A stretch of DNA of 64,000 nucleotides from contig CALARR010000392.1 of NCBI GenBank assembly GCA_937889015.1, forward strand, positions 1-64,000, in the 5' to 3' direction. The notes under the pieces were generated by a model. That model searched no databases. It was not told where the DNA came from and worked only from the letters and a program-made list of their open reading frames with translations. Source of the DNA: an uncultured Planctomycetales bacterium. Its GTDB lineage: Bacteria > Planctomycetota > Planctomycetia > Pirellulales > Thermoguttaceae. A program made the translations under genes and the position numbers. Below, piece by piece: positions 38,053 to 46,194 of the stretch (its first letter is position 1; every line of letters starts with the position of its first letter).

Positions 38053-38154
38053 ATTGGGTGTCAGAAAAGGAATGTCATGGCTGTCCCGGCCGTTGCCCGG
38101 GAAAACCGGCCTCCCGATGGTCGGCCTCACGGCATTACTTACCTGAGACGCAAT
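38053..38154 (+). repeat. R1 repeat, copy B
   Basis: 102 bp, ATTGGGTGTCAG ... CTGAGACGCAAT. More than 85% like copies A and C by eye. The inner stem is weaker (AATGTCAT/ACGGCATT, one wobble and one mismatch); the apical GGCC/GGCC pair is kept. It lies in the divergent gap between the glycosyltransferase and the discoidin-like gene; the rest of that gap (37924-38270) shows nothing else. Confidence 0.8.
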
Positions 38155-38270
38155 GGTCGTAAGAGGGGGGGCTGGCTCAAGGCGGCTTGCCGAAGGCCCT
38201 GGGCGGCAGGTAGAGTATGAGGAGACTGAGACGTGCCGTGAGTCTTGCTTTCTTCACCAGGAGCCCGGAT

Positions 38271-38972
38271 GTGACCACGAATAGCAAACATGCTTGGACC
38301 GCCGCTGTGACCGCCCTCATCGTGACAGCCCTGTTGAGCAGTGGAGTCCAAGCGGCCGAGAATCTTGTGCCACTGGAGACCAAGCTCCCCAAGCCTCTGT
38401 TCCAGGGCACGCCGAAGAATATCAAGGCTTCGCCGACCCTGGAGGCCTATAACGAGAAGCCGCGGCCGCAGTTTCTCGCTCCCGAAGGCACCGTGAACAT
38501 GGCCGCCAAGAAGAAGGTCACCTCCAGCGACAGCCAGCCGATCATCGGCGAACTGACCATGGTCACCGACGGCGACAAGGAAGGGTCTGACGGAAGCTAT
38601 GTGGAGTTGGGGCCTGACCTGCAGTGGGTCCAGATCGACTTGGGCGCCGTGGCCGAGATCTACGCGGTCCTCCTCTGGCACTACCATGGCGAAGGCCGCG
38701 TCTATCATGACGTCGTCATCCAGGTGGCCGATGACCCCGAGTTCCTCCAGAACGTGCGCACCTTCTACAACAACGATTTTGACAACTCTGCCGGCCTGGG
38801 GCAGGGAAAGAACCTGGAGTACATCGAAGACTATCGGGGCAAGCTGATCGATGCCAAGGATGAGAAGGGCCAGCCCGCTCGCGGACGCTACGTCCGGCTC
38901 TATTCCAAGGGAAACACCTCCAACGATTTGAATCACTACGTTGAGGTCGAGGTGTTCGCACGCCCGGCCTAG
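38271..38972 (+). CDS. Exported discoidin-like (F5/8 type C) protein
   Basis: 233 residues from a GTG at 38271 (AGGAG seven bases before). Signal peptide about 9-28 (TAAVTALIVTALLSSGVQA). The domain around VTDGDKEGSDGSYVELGPDL, VQIDLGAVAEIYAVLLWH and RYVRLYSKG fits the F5/8 type C (discoidin) jelly-roll fold, which binds carbohydrate. The short N-terminal region rich in Lys and Pro is planctomycete-like. Probably a periplasmic or surface sugar-binding protein; no catalytic residues are visible. Confidence 0.75.
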   Translation: MTTNSKHAWTAAVTALIVTALLSSGVQAAENLVPLETKLPKPLFQGTPKNIKASPTLEAYNEKPRPQFLAPEGTVNMAAKKKVTSSDSQPIIGELTMVTDGDKEGSDGSYVELGPDLQWVQIDLGAVAEIYAVLLWHYHGEGRVYHDVVIQVADDPEFLQNVRTFYNNDFDNSAGLGQGKNLEYIEDYRGKLIDAKDEKGQPARGRYVRLYSKGNTSNDLNHYVEVEVFARPA

Positions 38973-39058
38973 GACCTATCCGAGAACCGCCACAGCCAGG
39001 TCGGGCGGCCCAGCCGCACTGAGCTGCCGACTGGTCTTAGGACCGGCTCTAAGTAAAC
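38973..39058 (-). repeat. R2 repeat, copy 3
   Basis: Minus-strand copy of about 86 bp that exactly fills the gap between the discoidin-like stop and the TTG start of the next gene. Core GGGCCGCCCGACCTGGCTGT; arms TAAGACC/GGTCCTA pair 6 of 7. Confidence 0.65.
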
Positions 39059-39059
39059 C

Positions 39060-40664
39060 TTGTCAACGATTGCCCTGGACGATCGCCGCCGCCTTTGGTT
39101 TGCCGCCGGCCTGGTGGCCTTGATCGCAATCGCCCTGGCGGTCCGGCTTCCACGGCTGGCGGCTCGCCCCATGCACTGTGACGAAGGGAACCAGGCGGTC
39201 CGCGCCGGACTGCTGCTGGAGACGGGCCAGTATCGATACGATCCGCAGGAACACCACGGGCCAACCCTGTACTGGCTGACGCTGCCGTCGCTCTGGGTGC
39301 GAGGTGTCCACACTCTCGCCCAATCCAGCGAGGCCGACTACCGAATCGTCCCCGTGCTCTTCGGCGCGGCCACGATCGCGGTCCTGGCCCTGTTGGCCGA
39401 CGGCATCGGCTGGCCGGCCGTCCTGCTGGCGAGCCTGCTTGTGGCCCTTAGCCCGGCCATGGTCTTCTACTCGCGCTACTATGTTCAGGAATCCCTGCTG
39501 GTCTTCTTCACCGTAGGGGCCATGGGCTGCGCGTGGCGGTGTGTGCGGAGCAGGTCGCTCGTTTGGGCCGCGGCCAGCGGCTTGTGCTTCGGCCTGATGC
39601 ACGCCACCAAGGAGACTTGGATCCTCGCCGCCGCCGCCATGGTCGCCGCCGTGGTGCTGAATCGGTTCTGGAACCGCTGGGCTGAAGGGCCTGGCTGTAT
39701 GCCGCGGCCCTGGCCAGATGTCCGGCCGCTGTCCATTGGGTTGGCGGCCGCCGTGCTGGTCGCGGTGGCGCTCTATTCGTCGTTAGGGACGAACCTCCGC
39801 GGCCCGCTCGATTCCCTGCTCGCCTACGGCACCTATTTTCATCGCGGCAACGAAGGCGGCATCCACGCCCATCCCTGGTACTACTATCTGGAACTCCTGG
39901 TCGCCTTCCGGCCATCGCGCGGGTTCTTCTGGAGCGAAGGGCTGATCGTCGGCCTGGCCCTAGTGGGTGCGATCGTCAGCCTGTGGCCGCGCCTGCTGAA
40001 CGAGCCGCAACGTTCCTGCTCCCGTTTCCTGGCAATCTACACGCTGGTGCTCACCGGGCTGTACTCCGCGATTCCTTACAAGACGCCCTGGTGTCTGCTC
40101 AGCTTCCTGACAGGCATGACTCTCCTGGCAGGTCTTGGGGCCTGGACGATCCTGCGGCTGGTTCCCAGCGGAATCGGTCGTCTCGCCGTCGGGGCACTGT
40201 TGGCGGCTGGCTTGATCCACCTGGGGTACGAAACCTACTGGTTGAACTTCCGTCTGCCGACCGATCCGCGCAATCCCTACGTTTACGCCCATACCTCGCC
40301 CGACCTGCTGAACCTCGCCACCCGGCTCGAACGACTCGCGCGGGTTTCGCCCCAGGGCCACGCGGTGACCATCCACGTTGTCACGCCGGAAAACTACTGG
40401 CCGTTGCCTTGGTACCTGCGCCGGTTCGATCAGCGAAACACCGGCTACTGGCAAGACCCGGCAGCTTGGAAGCGGCAATCGCCAGCTCTTCCCGTCCCCG
40501 ATGTCCTGATAGTCACGCCCGACGCCCGAGCCGCCGTCGACTCCGGCCTTCGCGCGGCGTACAACAGGCAGTCGCTCTACGGGCTGCGCCCGGGGGTTCT
40601 GCTGGCGGTCTACGTTCGCGAGGAGTTGTGGCAGTCGCTCCTTGGGCAGACTGCCAGCCCGTAA
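39060..40664 (+). CDS. Agl23/TIGR03663-type membrane glycosyltransferase-like protein
   Basis: 534 residues with about ten membrane helices. The first loop carries MHCDEGNQAVRAG (about 38-50); an acidic pair here is typical of family 39-like (GT-C) glycosyltransferases using lipid-linked sugars. Matches the 'flippase activity-associated protein Agl23' group (TIGR03663) by its SRYYVQESLLVFF and YKTPWCLLSF segments. A soluble domain (about 410-534) follows the last helix. The start appears to be TTG 39060, directly at the end of an R2 repeat; no strong ribosome site. The name 'flippase-associated' comes from archaeal context and may not describe its role here. Confidence 0.82.
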   Translation: MSTIALDDRRRLWFAAGLVALIAIALAVRLPRLAARPMHCDEGNQAVRAGLLLETGQYRYDPQEHHGPTLYWLTLPSLWVRGVHTLAQSSEADYRIVPVLFGAATIAVLALLADGIGWPAVLLASLLVALSPAMVFYSRYYVQESLLVFFTVGAMGCAWRCVRSRSLVWAAASGLCFGLMHATKETWILAAAAMVAAVVLNRFWNRWAEGPGCMPRPWPDVRPLSIGLAAAVLVAVALYSSLGTNLRGPLDSLLAYGTYFHRGNEGGIHAHPWYYYLELLVAFRPSRGFFWSEGLIVGLALVGAIVSLWPRLLNEPQRSCSRFLAIYTLVLTGLYSAIPYKTPWCLLSFLTGMTLLAGLGAWTILRLVPSGIGRLAVGALLAAGLIHLGYETYWLNFRLPTDPRNPYVYAHTSPDLLNLATRLERLARVSPQGHAVTIHVVTPENYWPLPWYLRRFDQRNTGYWQDPAAWKRQSPALPVPDVLIVTPDARAAVDSGLRAAYNRQSLYGLRPGVLLAVYVREELWQSLLGQTASP

Positions 40665-40691
40665 CCGAGATCAGCGGTCACGGCGGCTTGC

Positions 40692-42104
40692 TCAGACTCC
40701 CCAGCCTTTGCGGTACTCGCGCTTCACAAGCGGCGCCAGCTCGGGTCGGTTCTTGCACTGCATGGCGGCCGCATCCCACTCGACCTTCTGCCCTGCTCCG
40801 GCGCGCTCCGCCAGGCAGCCCAACAGAACCATCTCGGTGAGCTTTGCCGAGTAGTCGAAATCGGCGCAAGCGGGCGTGCCTTCGCGGATCGCGCGGAAGA
40901 AATCGTCCTGATGCGTGCCCTTCACGCGCGGCAGGGTTTTGTCAGGCCGTGGAGTCGCCTGATGCTGCGCTTCGGGCACGATCCGCGGCCCGCCGCCGTA
41001 GTTGCCTGCGACCATGATCCCTTTGTCGCCAATGAAGACCATGCCGCCGTTCTTCAGGTCGCGGCCAAACTTCTTCTCCAACTCAGCCACCACCGGCGGC
41101 CGGTTCTGGAGCTTGGCCTTCTCTTCGTCGGGCGTATCCGCGTCCACAGGTCCCCGATAACCGTCGTACCAGTGGACCTTGACCGGCGGCAGGTTGCCCC
41201 GCGCAGGGAAGTTCCAGCGGATCGCACCCATGGTCGGGAACCGCTCCTCGCTCCCCCCGCTCAGTTCCAATGCTTCGACGCTCTCTGGCGAGCCGAGCTT
41301 CAAGGCCATGAACGGGCCATCCAGGTTATGGCAGCCCCAGTCGCCCACCGAGCCGTCGCCGAATTCCCACCAGCTCCGCCAGAGCAACGGATGGAGTTCG
41401 TCGTGATAGTCGCGGAACTGGCACGGCCCGATCCACTCGTCCCAGTGGAGCCCCGCCGGCACCGGCTTGGTCGGCAGCCGCGTGCCTGCACCGCCACGAC
41501 CCGTGGGGGCCCAACTGTAGGTCTCCGTCACGTTGCCGATGGCCCCCGCCCAGATATACTCGCACAGCCGGCGCAGCCCCTCGCCGCTGTGGCCTTGGTT
41601 GCCCATTTGCGTGACGATCTTGTGATCCTTCGCGTACTGGGCCATGCGGCGCACCTCGTCGATCGAGTGCCCCATGGGCTTCTCCACGTACACCGGCTTT
41701 CCGGCCGCCATGGCCATCATGGTCGCCGGGAAGTGATGGTGGTCGGGCGTCGCCACAAAGACGGCGTCGATGTCCTTGCCGATCTGGTCAAACATCTTCC
41801 GGTAGTCGGCAAAGGTCTTGATAACTTCGGTCTTGGTCTCCGGCGAGTGCTCCTTGATCCACCCCATGGTGCTGGCGATATGCCGATCGTCCACGTCGAC
41901 CATGGCCACCAGGTCTTCTGTGACGGCAGCGCTGATGCTGCTGATCCCCTGGTTGGCCACACCAATCACTACACAGCGCAGCTTGGCTCGCGATGCCGGC
42001 TCGGCAAGCACACCGGGCAAAGGAAAGGCTTGGGTCGCCCCCAGGCTGACGGCCACGGCGGCAGACTTCTTCAGCAGGCTACGTCGAGTGAGTCGTATGG
42101 TCAC
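40692..42104 (-). CDS. Tat-exported Gfo/Idh/MocA oxidoreductase
   Basis: 470 residues from GTG 42104, preceded by AAGGA; the ATG at 42149 has no ribosome site. Tat signal RLTRRSLLKKSAAVAVSLGA (about 4-23). NAD motif VVIGVANQGIS (about 44-54, a relaxed GxGxxG), VAMVDVDDRH, VEKPMGHSI (about 142-150) and GDWGCHNLDG in the C-terminal domain. Belongs to the same broad group as the proteins at 34196 and 35593 but is transcribed separately, converging on the Agl23-like gene. Likely periplasmic sugar oxidoreductase of unknown substrate. Confidence 0.9.
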   Translation of the reverse strand: MTIRLTRRSLLKKSAAVAVSLGATQAFPLPGVLAEPASRAKLRCVVIGVANQGISSISAAVTEDLVAMVDVDDRHIASTMGWIKEHSPETKTEVIKTFADYRKMFDQIGKDIDAVFVATPDHHHFPATMMAMAAGKPVYVEKPMGHSIDEVRRMAQYAKDHKIVTQMGNQGHSGEGLRRLCEYIWAGAIGNVTETYSWAPTGRGGAGTRLPTKPVPAGLHWDEWIGPCQFRDYHDELHPLLWRSWWEFGDGSVGDWGCHNLDGPFMALKLGSPESVEALELSGGSEERFPTMGAIRWNFPARGNLPPVKVHWYDGYRGPVDADTPDEEKAKLQNRPPVVAELEKKFGRDLKNGGMVFIGDKGIMVAGNYGGGPRIVPEAQHQATPRPDKTLPRVKGTHQDDFFRAIREGTPACADFDYSAKLTEMVLLGCLAERAGAGQKVEWDAAAMQCKNRPELAPLVKREYRKGWGV

Positions 42105-42289
42105 GGGAAGTCCTTGGTCCAGAGGTGAAGGCAGGCTGGGAATCCGCATCGGATCAGTGACACCGGGGCCAGCCCGCCGCGAAACGCGTAGGCGAGATCA
42201 CATTAGATCAAGCTCCCAGGGCGAGTCGCAAGACACACCAACAGAAAAGGCCCTCAATGGAGGTTGTGGTGTGTAGAAGTATCACGAGG

Positions 42290-42331
42290 CTCCCCGAGTA
42301 GGGCTCGAACCTACGACCCAGCGGTTAACAG
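42290..42331 (-). other. 42-bp copy of the tRNA-Asn 3' half (att site)
   Basis: Matches the 3' 42 bases of the tRNA-Asn at 45818-45890, from the discriminator through the T-arm and variable loop to the anticodon loop, with one mismatch in the T-loop. Homology stops sharply after that. This is the expected second att site of an element that integrated into tRNA-Asn; the element would span about 42290-45860. Confidence 0.85.
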
Positions 42332-42700
42332 GCACAGTCTGGTCGGGGCCGCCGCAGCGTGAACCTCAACGATACCAACAACTTAGCGAAATCAAGCCCC
42401 GATTGCAAGCCGCTGCATCTCACTTCAGTTTTCTCGCGGGATTGCACGGCGCTTCGGTGGATACCCGTGGATGAATCCTACCCAGGCATTCAGCTTACCA
42501 CGGCCCGCAAGGCTGGCGATTCATTGACGCTTACCTTTGCACCCTTCAACGTTCGCTCCCCGAGTACGTCCGGGAAAGCGGGTGGGCTCCGCGATACTTC
42601 GCCGACACCGAGGGGTTTAATTGGAGATATCGGCCTGCGTCAGCCTTGGCGTTTGCCATGTAGCGAAGGCTGTATCCCCCAGTAGCGTGAGGAGCGCGGT
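42332..42700. other. Left interior of the decayed element, no gene seen
   Basis: 369 bp with no coding signal or recognisable repeat. Contains the ribosome site GAGGAG for the EF-hand gene at its right edge. Confidence 0.4.
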
Positions 42701-43057
42701 ATGAAACTTTGGACGATGGTGTTGAGCTTGGCAGTGGTGGCTGCGGTGTCTCTTAGCGCTTTGGCCCAAGAGAGAAGCAGGGGCGCCAAGAAGGATGGTG
42801 ACCGGCCCCGCATGAGCTTCAAGGACATGGCCGGCGAGGACGGCAAGCTAACGAAGGACGAGTTCGTCGCGGCCCGCATGAAGAACATGCCCGACGACCG
42901 CAAAGAGAAGGCCAAGGAAATGGTCGGCAAGATGTGGGATCGGCTCGCCGGAGACAAGAAGGAACTGACCGAGGAGGAGTTTAAGGCCGCCATCGAGAAG
43001 ATGATGAAAGAGCGGAAGGACCAGGGCGGCGGAAAGCGGGGCGAGAGGAAGAAGTGA
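42701..43057 (+). CDS. Small exported EF-hand-like protein
   Basis: 118 residues: signal peptide about 1-22 (LSLAVVAAVSLSALA), then a basic, highly charged chain with two EF-hand-like segments, DMAGEDGKLTKDEFVAA (about 41-57) and RLAGDKKELTEEEFKAA (about 85-101). The first loop has acidic residues at most calcium-binding positions; the second is degenerate. Preceded by GAGGAG and followed by a good terminator, so it looks like a working single-gene unit, although it lies inside the decayed element. Function unknown; calcium binding is plausible only. Confidence 0.75.
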   Translation: MKLWTMVLSLAVVAAVSLSALAQERSRGAKKDGDRPRMSFKDMAGEDGKLTKDEFVAARMKNMPDDRKEKAKEMVGKMWDRLAGDKKELTEEEFKAAIEKMMKERKDQGGGKRGERKK

Positions 43058-43134
43058 AGCAAGGAACCACCTGCCGCTGACGGCCGCGTTGCGCGACCGA
43101 TGCAGTCGGGTTGTTGCGGGGCCTACGATCATTG

Positions 43135-43164
43135 GCTGCCGGGGTCATCCCCGGCAGCTTTCAT
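43135..43164 (+). terminator. Hairpin terminator after the EF-hand gene
   Basis: GCTGCCGGGG-TCAT-CCCCGGCAGC, a perfect 10-bp stem, followed by TTTCATGTTT. The T-rich tail is broken but acceptable. Confidence 0.65.
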
Positions 43165-43441
43165 GTTTCTTGCTGTGCCCTTCCGCGTCGTCGCGATCTT
43201 CCCAGCGGCTGACTTCTGGTAAGTCCGCGATTGCCATTGGGGTCGCCAAACCTAGGACGCCATCATTTGGTGAGCGGGGACGCCGTGGGGAGCAGTGCCT
43301 TGGCCTCGGCGTCGTGGGAACGCGCGATCCACTGCTGGAGGTAGCGACGATGTTGGCCATCGAGCCGGTCAGCATGTACTCGACGCCGGCTGCATTGAGC
43401 CGAGCAAGCACATCGACCAGGAGTTCGCTTTCGGATCTCAT
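43145..43441 (-). pseudogene. Truncated AbiEii-like nucleotidyltransferase
   Basis: The first 30 codons read ELLVDVLARLNAAGVEYMLT then GSMAN, the usual start of nucleotidyltransferase-fold toxins (GS motif). After this the frame is random; in another frame the sequence reads RYLQQWIARSHDAEAKALLP and stops, probably the end of a different protein. A deletion has therefore removed the catalytic aspartates. Its ATG overlaps the preceding 66-aa gene's stop by 4 bp, as in an intact pair. Confidence 0.65.
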
Positions 43442-43638
43442 TGCCGGCTCAGTTCAATACGCCGTCGAAGGTGTTGTTCCACTTCGTCGGCCGTGGGCTC
43501 GGGGAATTGACGCCGAATGCCCTCGCGCGTCACGTTGCAGGCGAACTCGTGCAGGTCCAGCGCGATCTTCAGTCGCTCTTCGCCGGTCATTGTCCGGTAA
43601 CGCTCGATCTGATGCTCAAGGGCGGCGTCGGGGGTCAT
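43438..43638 (-). CDS. Small partner protein of the nucleotidyltransferase
   Basis: 66 residues, all-helical and charged (IERYRTMTGEERLKIALDLH, about 11-30). Small proteins like this commonly precede AbiEii-like nucleotidyltransferase genes, suggesting a regulator or antitoxin role. Good site GGAGAGG; starts 2 bp after the stop of the YhcG chimera. With its partner truncated it may have no present role. Confidence 0.6.
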   Translation of the reverse strand: MTPDAALEHQIERYRTMTGEERLKIALDLHEFACNVTREGIRRQFPEPTADEVEQHLRRRIELSRQ

Positions 43639-43640
43639 CG

Positions 43641-44684
43641 TTACGTAGCCTCTCCGCTGTCATAGATGACCTGTCGAGTCGCCAATATCGTATGACGGCG
43701 AAATGGGTTCCGCAATCCTTCCTTCTCGACGAGGTCGACTCGCCGGCCGACAAGTCCACTGAGCTCGTCGCTCATTGCCGTGAGATCCCAGAGGCTCCAG
43801 GGGGCATCGTCGGTAAAGGAAACCAGGACGTCGATGTCGCTCTCAGGGCCAAAGTCGTCCCGCAGAACCGAGCCAAACAGAGACAGCTCCAGCAGACCCC
43901 GTTCCAGGTCACGCTCCCGGGCGTCCTCAGCCAAAGTCAGGAAATCGAAGACGTAGGGGTCCTTGAGTGTCTGCTGCGCCAAATCAGACTTTGGCGCCGG
44001 CAGTGTCTCGGGGAAGTTCGTGATCGCCCTGCCTTCCCGGCCGTAGAGGTCCAGCTCGATCTGATGCACCAGGGTCGCCCGGGACCAGCCGTGCTGAACA
44101 GCCTTCTGGGCGTACCAGAGCCGCTGGAGGGGGTCCTTGAGCTTGGCGAGCAGTTGGAGATTGTGTCCCCAGGGGATTTCTCCAACGAGCTGTGGGAGAT
44201 TTCGACCGTCCAATTCTCCAACAGGCTGTTGGAGTTTTGCCACGTCCTCGGTCCAGGCCAGGTAGAAGGCCCGCATGTACCAGATGTTCTGGGGCGAAAA
44301 GCCCGCCATGCCGGGGAATTCGCGTTGCAGGTCGGCAGCAAGCCGCTGGACAACGGCCCTTCCCCAGCCATCCCGCTCCTGGCGCAGGACGATCTCCCGG
44401 CCAATATCCCAGTACAGACGGATCAGCTCACGACTGGCGCCCACGGCGGCCCGGACCTGGGCGTGGCGGACGCGGTCCTTGATGTCCTCCAGGAGTTCGG
44501 CATAGCCCGGCGGAAGCAGTGCGGCCGGCCGCCGGATAACGCCCGATGTAGGCTGCGGCAGGGTCTCGTCCTTCGGTTTGGCCACCGCCGATAGCCGAAT
44601 GGCCCGGCCGGGCTTGGACGCGGCCCTCTTGGGCTTCCTCGCTGGCTGCGTTGCGGTCCCCTTGGCCTTCTTCTTAGCCGGCAT
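43641..44684 (-). CDS. YhcG (DUF1016) N-domain fused to a MNT nucleotidyltransferase
   Basis: 347 residues. A Lys/Arg-rich tail (1-50) is followed by the DUF1016 N-terminal domain: SRELIRLYWDIGREIVLRQE (about 84-103) and FSPQNIWYMRAFYLAW, then YVFDFLTLAEDARERDLERG, the normal lead into the C-terminal nuclease. Instead of that nuclease, from about residue 264 comes a complete minimal nucleotidyltransferase: LFGSVLRDDFGPESDIDVLV (about 269-288), with the GS and DxD motifs, and RRVDLVEKEGL. The join is in frame. Either a deletion chimera or a working two-domain protein; the intact NTase motifs leave the second open. Confidence 0.7.
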   Translation of the reverse strand: MPAKKKAKGTATQPARKPKRAASKPGRAIRLSAVAKPKDETLPQPTSGVIRRPAALLPPGYAELLEDIKDRVRHAQVRAAVGASRELIRLYWDIGREIVLRQERDGWGRAVVQRLAADLQREFPGMAGFSPQNIWYMRAFYLAWTEDVAKLQQPVGELDGRNLPQLVGEIPWGHNLQLLAKLKDPLQRLWYAQKAVQHGWSRATLVHQIELDLYGREGRAITNFPETLPAPKSDLAQQTLKDPYVFDFLTLAEDARERDLERGLLELSLFGSVLRDDFGPESDIDVLVSFTDDAPWSLWDLTAMSDELSGLVGRRVDLVEKEGLRNPFRRHTILATRQVIYDSGEAT

Positions 44685-44750
44685 GGTCCAAGCCCTCCGG
44701 GTTCGAGCGAATGGCCTTCTCCAGCTTCCGCGACTCGGCGAACTACACGT
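44674..44750 (-). pseudogene. hsdM C-terminal fragment
   Basis: FAESRKLEKAIRSNPEGLDH matches the last 22 residues of the intact HsdM (FAESRKLEKAIRSNLEGLGY), preceded by a stop. It overlaps the start of the YhcG chimera. Confidence 0.75.
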
Positions 44751-44794
44751 TCACCTGTGCCGCCGTTGGCACGCTCCTTCGGTTGGGTGTCTTC

Positions 44795-45136
44795 TCAACC
44801 ATGACTTCCCCCTCGCGGCTCAATGTCTCCGGGGCCAACGGAAGTCAGGAATCCGGGATGGACATTCCATTGCTGTCCTTCGTCGGTGACGATGCTGGCG
44901 GTCTTCTTGTTGAGCCGAACGATGACGCCGACCTTCCGCTCGCCGGACGTGCTCGGAAAGCTCACGCGGTCGCCCACGCTGAAACGAGCCAGCATGGCCG
45001 TGCTGCGGGCCTGGCCGATGAGCTTGAGCCGCTCGACGATCAGTCGGTTGAGGAAGCGCAGGTCCTCTTCGTTCATGCGCCGGATCGTCTCCACTGCCGC
45101 CGCCCGGTCCACCAGGTCAAACCGATCACTCGCCAT
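44795..45136 (-). CDS. Unknown 113-aa protein lodged between hsdM fragments
   Basis: 113 residues. The N-terminal half is helical (DLVDRAAAVETIRRMNEEDL, RFLNRLIVERLKLIG, about 7-42). The second half is a small beta barrel reminiscent of KOW/SH3-like folds: FSVGDRVSF (about 52-60), KVGVIVRLNKKTASIVTDEG (about 68-87), WNVHPGFL. I recall such proteins widely in planctomycetes without known function; nucleic-acid binding is a guess. Intact frame. An hsdM N-terminal fragment lies 22 bp upstream and a C-terminal fragment 45 bp downstream, so it stands where the middle of hsdM should be. Confidence 0.7.
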   Translation of the reverse strand: MASDRFDLVDRAAAVETIRRMNEEDLRFLNRLIVERLKLIGQARSTAMLARFSVGDRVSFPSTSGERKVGVIVRLNKKTASIVTDEGQQWNVHPGFLTSVGPGDIEPRGGSHG

Positions 45137-45158
45137 AGCCCAACCCCTTCAGAGGTTC

Positions 45159-45296
45159 TTACGAATGGCCGTGCTCGTACTCGGCCGCGTCCATGTGCCC
45201 CCGCAGCTTGTCGGCCGCCGCGCAGAGCTTGGCCTCGAAGCCGAGGTTGGCACCATTGCCGTTGGAATCCCTCTGTGCCGTCTTGCGTTTTGCCAT
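45159..45296 (-). pseudogene. hsdM N-terminal fragment (45 codons)
   Basis: NGNGANLGFEAKLCAAADKL matches NGNGANLGFEQTLWLAADKL of the intact HsdM. The frame keeps the hsdM start and AAEYEHGH, then stops at TAA. Confidence 0.8.
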
Positions 45297-45315
45297 CGTG
45301 TGCGTCCGTTTCTCG

Positions 45316-45430
45316 TCAGCGAGGGAGTCGTCGGGCCTTCACCACCGGCCGCTTCGCCGGATTGACGATTTGCTGGCGGAGCAACTCCACGTCCGCCTTC
45401 TTGAACAGGCGATAGTTATTCACAGGATGT
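45316..45430 (-). pseudogene. Excisionase-like HTH C-terminal fragment
   Basis: HPVNNYRLFKKADVELLRQQ ending at TGA 45316 resembles the end of MerR/excisionase-type DNA-binding domains (the 'YRLFKKADVExLL' wing). The front is lost; it is joined directly to the integrase fragment. Confidence 0.55.
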
Positions 45431-45697
45431 CGGTACACCGTGCTTGCGGTAGCGACCCTTGGCGTGTTCTTAGAAGGCCAGGATCAACTCGTTGATGGTG
45501 GCGGGCGCGGGAGAGTCGGTCGCGGCCGTAGCCATGGGCTGCTTTCCGGCCACAATGAACTCGGCCAACAGGCGGTGGTACTGCGCCTGGCTCTCCTCGC
45601 TGCCGTACTTGCCGAGATAGACCCGCTTGCCGTTGATCTGGACGAGAGCCTGACCGCTAGCCTTGTGCAACCGGTATTTTGGGGTCCGAAAAGACAT
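45425..45697 (-). pseudogene. Tyrosine-integrase N-terminal fragment with nonsense mutation
   Basis: KASGQALVQINGKRVYLGKY (about 12-31) then TINELILAF and a TAA, after which the same frame continues EHAKGRYRKHGVPTS, as in intact planctomycete integrases, where a Trp would stand at the stop. The core-binding and catalytic domains are gone. It lies about 120 bp from the tRNA-Asn 3' end, the normal place for an integrase next to its att site. Confidence 0.75.
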
Positions 45698-45817
45698 GGG
45701 CAGTGCTCCTTTCGGTCAGAAAGGGGTAGTACTACCCCTCTGCCTCTGACATCCAGGCCGCACTGCCCTACGCAGGCAGGTGTCCTAACTCCAGGATTCG
45801 TCGGGACTTACGTCAAG

Positions 45818-45890
45818 CTCCCCGAGTAGGACTCGAACCTACGACCCAGCGGTTAACAGCCGCTTGCTCTACCGACTGAGCTATCGGGGA
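45818..45890 (-). tRNA. tRNA-Asn (GUU)
   Basis: 73 nt from 45890 to 45818. Acceptor TCCCCGA/TCGGGGA, D-arm GCTC...GAGC, anticodon stem AGCGG/CCGCT with loop CTGTTAA (anticodon GTT), variable loop GGGTC, T-arm GTAGG/CCTAC with TTCGAGT. CCA is not encoded. It is intact and was the integration target of the decayed element on its 3' side. Confidence 0.97.
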
Positions 45891-46082
45891 GTGCGAAAAC
45901 TCTATCCTAGCTCATCCATTGCGGGCCGACAAGGTCTCGGTCACATGGCTGGCACAAGTAGTTGCCGGAAAACAGGTTGTGTGTATCGGGGGAACGAGGA
46001 TGCGCCGGCAGAAGGGGGCAACCAGCGGCCCGCTGCCAAACCAAGTGGATGCACGCGTCAAGTGGCCAGAAGGAGAGTCTAC

Positions 46083-46165
46083 GATCGGTCCCAGAATCGT
46101 TCGACCGTTCGGTCTGGCAGAGGCCTCCCGACGTGGCTGTGATGGTTTCAGGATCGGCCCTTATT
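46083..46165 (+). repeat. R2 repeat, copy 4
   Basis: 83 bp: ATCGGTCCCAGAATCGTTCG ... CCCGACGTGGCTGTGATGGT ... GGATCGG. Core conserved, outer arms poorly paired in this copy. Lies between tRNA-Asn and the 3' end of the 215-aa gene. Confidence 0.6.
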
Positions 46166-46194
46166 CAGCCTTCGCGCGCTCCGCCGCCGACGGA

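Noticed and set aside
42290..42331. Second tRNA-Asn gene
   Set aside because: Homology to tRNA-Asn ends in the anticodon arm; the 5' half is absent.
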